Of a stretch of DNA of 7,120 nt, positions 6,401-7,120 are shown in pieces (the first letter of the stretch is position 1; the number at the start of each line of letters is the position of its first letter). The DNA is taken from assembly GCA_002431715.1 (NCBI GenBank), contig DJHI01000206.1, forward strand, positions 8,143 through 15,262. Reading direction: 5' to 3'. The position numbers and the translations under genes were made by a program. The notes beneath the pieces are model-generated. The model was not told the DNA's origin, made no database searches, and saw only the letters and a list, made by a program, of their open reading frames with translations. The stretch comes from Armatimonadetes bacterium UBA5829. Lineage in GTDB: Bacteria; Armatimonadota; UBA5829.

Positions 6401-7119
6401 ACCGCGACAGGCTTTCTGCGGCCGGATGCGTCGCGCTCATCGGAAAGCTTCATTGTAAGGCACTCTATGCCGGTGAGCTTGCCGTCTTTGCCGACGAATC
6501 GCTTGGGATTGGTAAGGAAAACGAACTTCACGCCCTCTTTAATAGCATCCTCCACCTCGACAGGGTCGGCAGGCATCTCGCGTTTGGTTCGGCGGTAGAC
6601 GATTGTGACATCTTTAACGCCTAATCGGACAGCCGTGCGGGCGATATCCATTGCTGCGTTGCCCGCGCCGATTACCGCAACCTTACCGCCAAGGGCTACC
6701 TTTTCACCAAGATTTACCTGTTTGATGAACTCAATTCCCGGACGGACGCCCTTTAACTCTTCGCCCTTGATGCCCAGATCGGTGCTCTTTTGAGCGCCTA
6801 CAGCAGCGAAGACTGCTTTGTATCCACTCTCAAGAAGGCTATCGATTGTGGTGTCGGAACCGATAGGCGAATTGCATTTAAGCTCCACGCCAAGATCGAG
6901 AATGTTCATGATCTGGCTATCGAGAACCTCGCGCGGAAGACGGAAATCAGGGATACCCGCTCGCATCATACCGCCGGGCTTGGCAGCCGCTTCGAAGATA
7001 GTGACGCCATAGCCCTTTCGAACCAGATAATCCGCCGCGGCAAGACCGGCGGGACCCGAGCCAATAATCGCGACCTTGGCGGTCGCGGGTGATAGGTGTT
7101 GGGTGTTGGACTTTTCCCC
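3436..7119 (-). CDS. hdrA: Multidomain NfnB/GltD-HdrA-HdrA flavo-iron-sulfur fusion protein, 5' end outside the window
   Basis: At least 1227 residues in one open frame (numbered from the first visible codon); the start is off the right edge. Residues 1-320 are an NfnB/GltD-type module: FAD motif GSGPAG (20-25), NAD(P) motif GAGNAA (151-156), the YRRTKREMPA stretch expected near the NADPH phosphate (175-184) and a second FAD segment VFAGGDVVAGAG (292-303). A cysteine cluster, CLACGVCCECGECVKAC (383-399), leads into a partial HdrA: QCVGSRD (Cys482), YCSSVCC (495, 499, 500) and PKDIPETVTQASAAA (635-649). A fuller HdrA follows from about 680: N-terminal cluster cysteines (687, 689, 722, 747, 763, 779, including NIRDQCSWVH), FAD motif GGGPSG (826-831), QCVGSR (Cys962), FCSRSCC (973-978) and two ferredoxin motifs (1156-1166, 1189-1199). 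HdrA is the flavin subunit of soluble electron-bifurcating complexes; the NAD(P)H module suggests NAD(P)H as one partner. First gene of the visible operon, one base from mvhD. Bifurcation itself is inferred. Confidence 0.9.
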   Translation of the reverse strand, partial: GEKSNTQHLSPATAKVAIIGSGPAGLAAADYLVRKGYGVTIFEAAAKPGGMMRAGIPDFRLPREVLDSQIMNILDLGVELKCNSPIGSDTTIDSLLESGYKAVFAAVGAQKSTDLGIKGEELKGVRPGIEFIKQVNLGEKVALGGKVAVIGAGNAAMDIARTAVRLGVKDVTIVYRRTKREMPADPVEVEDAIKEGVKFVFLTNPKRFVGKDGKLTGIECLTMKLSDERDASGRRKPVAVEGSEHIIECDDAILATGQRVDLGFMTGCELGVNKWGLLNVDRVTLATDKPGVFAGGDVVAGAGTLSEAVAAGKRAAVSIERYLNDEDMAEGRDAESRIWTDDKHRELELAQRREKRLKSARVQPDEPHGSYSEAKAIEEASRCLACGVCCECGECVKACLAKAIDHDMKDTYRDLEVGAVVLAPGYEEFDATLRGEFGFGRYENVVTNVQFERLLSAGGPFAGHLQRISDGKEPKKIAFTQCVGSRDASNNRAYCSSVCCMAAIKECVVAMDHTPGLETTIFYTDIRAFGKDFDRYYERAKAGGVRFERSQISRVVEIPDTKMLRLSYIKDGVPVDDEFDMVVLSTGMRPSDEALRTAKAMGIELNECGFCKSDQFAPVATSREGVFVAGAFQEPKDIPETVTQASAAAAMAMELLSSARGTLVTKKEYPMERDVEDEPARIGVFICHCGINIASVVDVEKVVEAAKGLPNVVYSDHQIYACADNTQEHMKQIINEYGLNRLIVASCTPRTHEALFRETARECGLNPYLVDMANIRDQCSWVHSKDSEAATAKAIDLVTMAVGRSAKLIALTTEEMPVVQSALVIGGGPSGMSAALSLAKQGFMVNLIEKSDSLGGRLAPGKFKDQLIAEIQKHPLIRTLLSLKVEKLEGFVGNFTSHVRTPDGMIDIEHGALLVATGGRQYNPTEYLYGQDKRVLTQRELENRFGAVSELPARPAVAMIQCVGSRNEERPFCSRSCCTDAVKNAIRIKEMRQDAKVVVLYRDMRTYGSNELLYQKAREMGVIFLRYEPENPPEVTGGEKLTLKFMETELKMPVEMNIDMLLLSVGTSPAIENQEVSDLAKLPLNADGFFLEAHVKLRPVDFASEGIFLCGSAHSPKNTAENIQQGRAAAGRAATIISRKTMTVGGQVSVVDTRKCVSCLTCVKVCPYGAPSVSEKNGKNRVEIEAAKCMGCGSCASACPAKAIELHHFMDKQVKSAIEALLGEVIG
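3447..3454 (-). promoter_or_regulatory. Ribosome binding site of mvhD inside the hdrA 3' end
   Basis: AGGAGAGG on the minus strand lies within the last codons of the HdrA gene, 12 bases from the mvhD ATG. The spacing is slightly long, but together with the one-base intergenic gap it indicates coupled translation. Confidence 0.65.
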
Positions 7120-7120
7120 C

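Noticed and set aside
3436..6969. Taking the Met codon at 6969 as the start of the HdrA fusion
   Set aside because: The frame continues upstream to the window edge and encodes the FAD-binding motif VAIIGSGPAG that this domain needs, so the Met is internal.

Overview
The window looks like chromosomal DNA from an anaerobic bacterium with a fairly GC-rich genome. The left-pointing redox operon combines a heterodisulfide-reductase-type flavoprotein (HdrA), an MvhD iron-sulfur protein and a MetV-like protein. This set is known from anaerobes that run the methyl branch of the Wood-Ljungdahl pathway or a related folate C1 pathway. I cannot name the species. Archaeal origin is unlikely because the partner protein belongs to the methylene-tetrahydrofolate reductase-associated family, whereas most methanogens use tetrahydromethanopterin.

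Layout: positions 1-231 (+) hold the end of a small helix-turn-helix protein, followed by a strong intrinsic terminator at 260-290. Positions 341-2092 (+) hold an AT-richer gene for a 583-residue membrane protein. It has three repeats of membrane helices followed by a PH-like soluble domain, and it is not a family I recognise by name. Two hairpins with related arms fill the convergent junction at 2101-2170. From there everything is on the minus strand: metV-like (2187-2867), a 138-bp gap packed with palindromes, mvhD (3006-3434), and a giant HdrA-type gene (3436 to beyond the right edge). The last has at least 1227 codons and no visible start.

The three minus-strand genes read as one operon in the order hdrA, mvhD, metV. 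The HdrA protein is a natural three-part fusion: an NfnB/GltD-type NAD(P)H:FAD module, a partial HdrA, and a second fuller HdrA ending in two [4Fe-4S] ferredoxin motifs. MvhD normally passes electrons to or from HdrA, and MetV is the partner of methylene-THF reductase (MetF) in acetogens. The likely assembly is therefore a soluble, possibly electron-bifurcating complex linking NAD(P)H, ferredoxin and methylene-THF/methyl-THF. No metF, hdrB or hdrC lies in the window, so the physiological direction and partners are inference.
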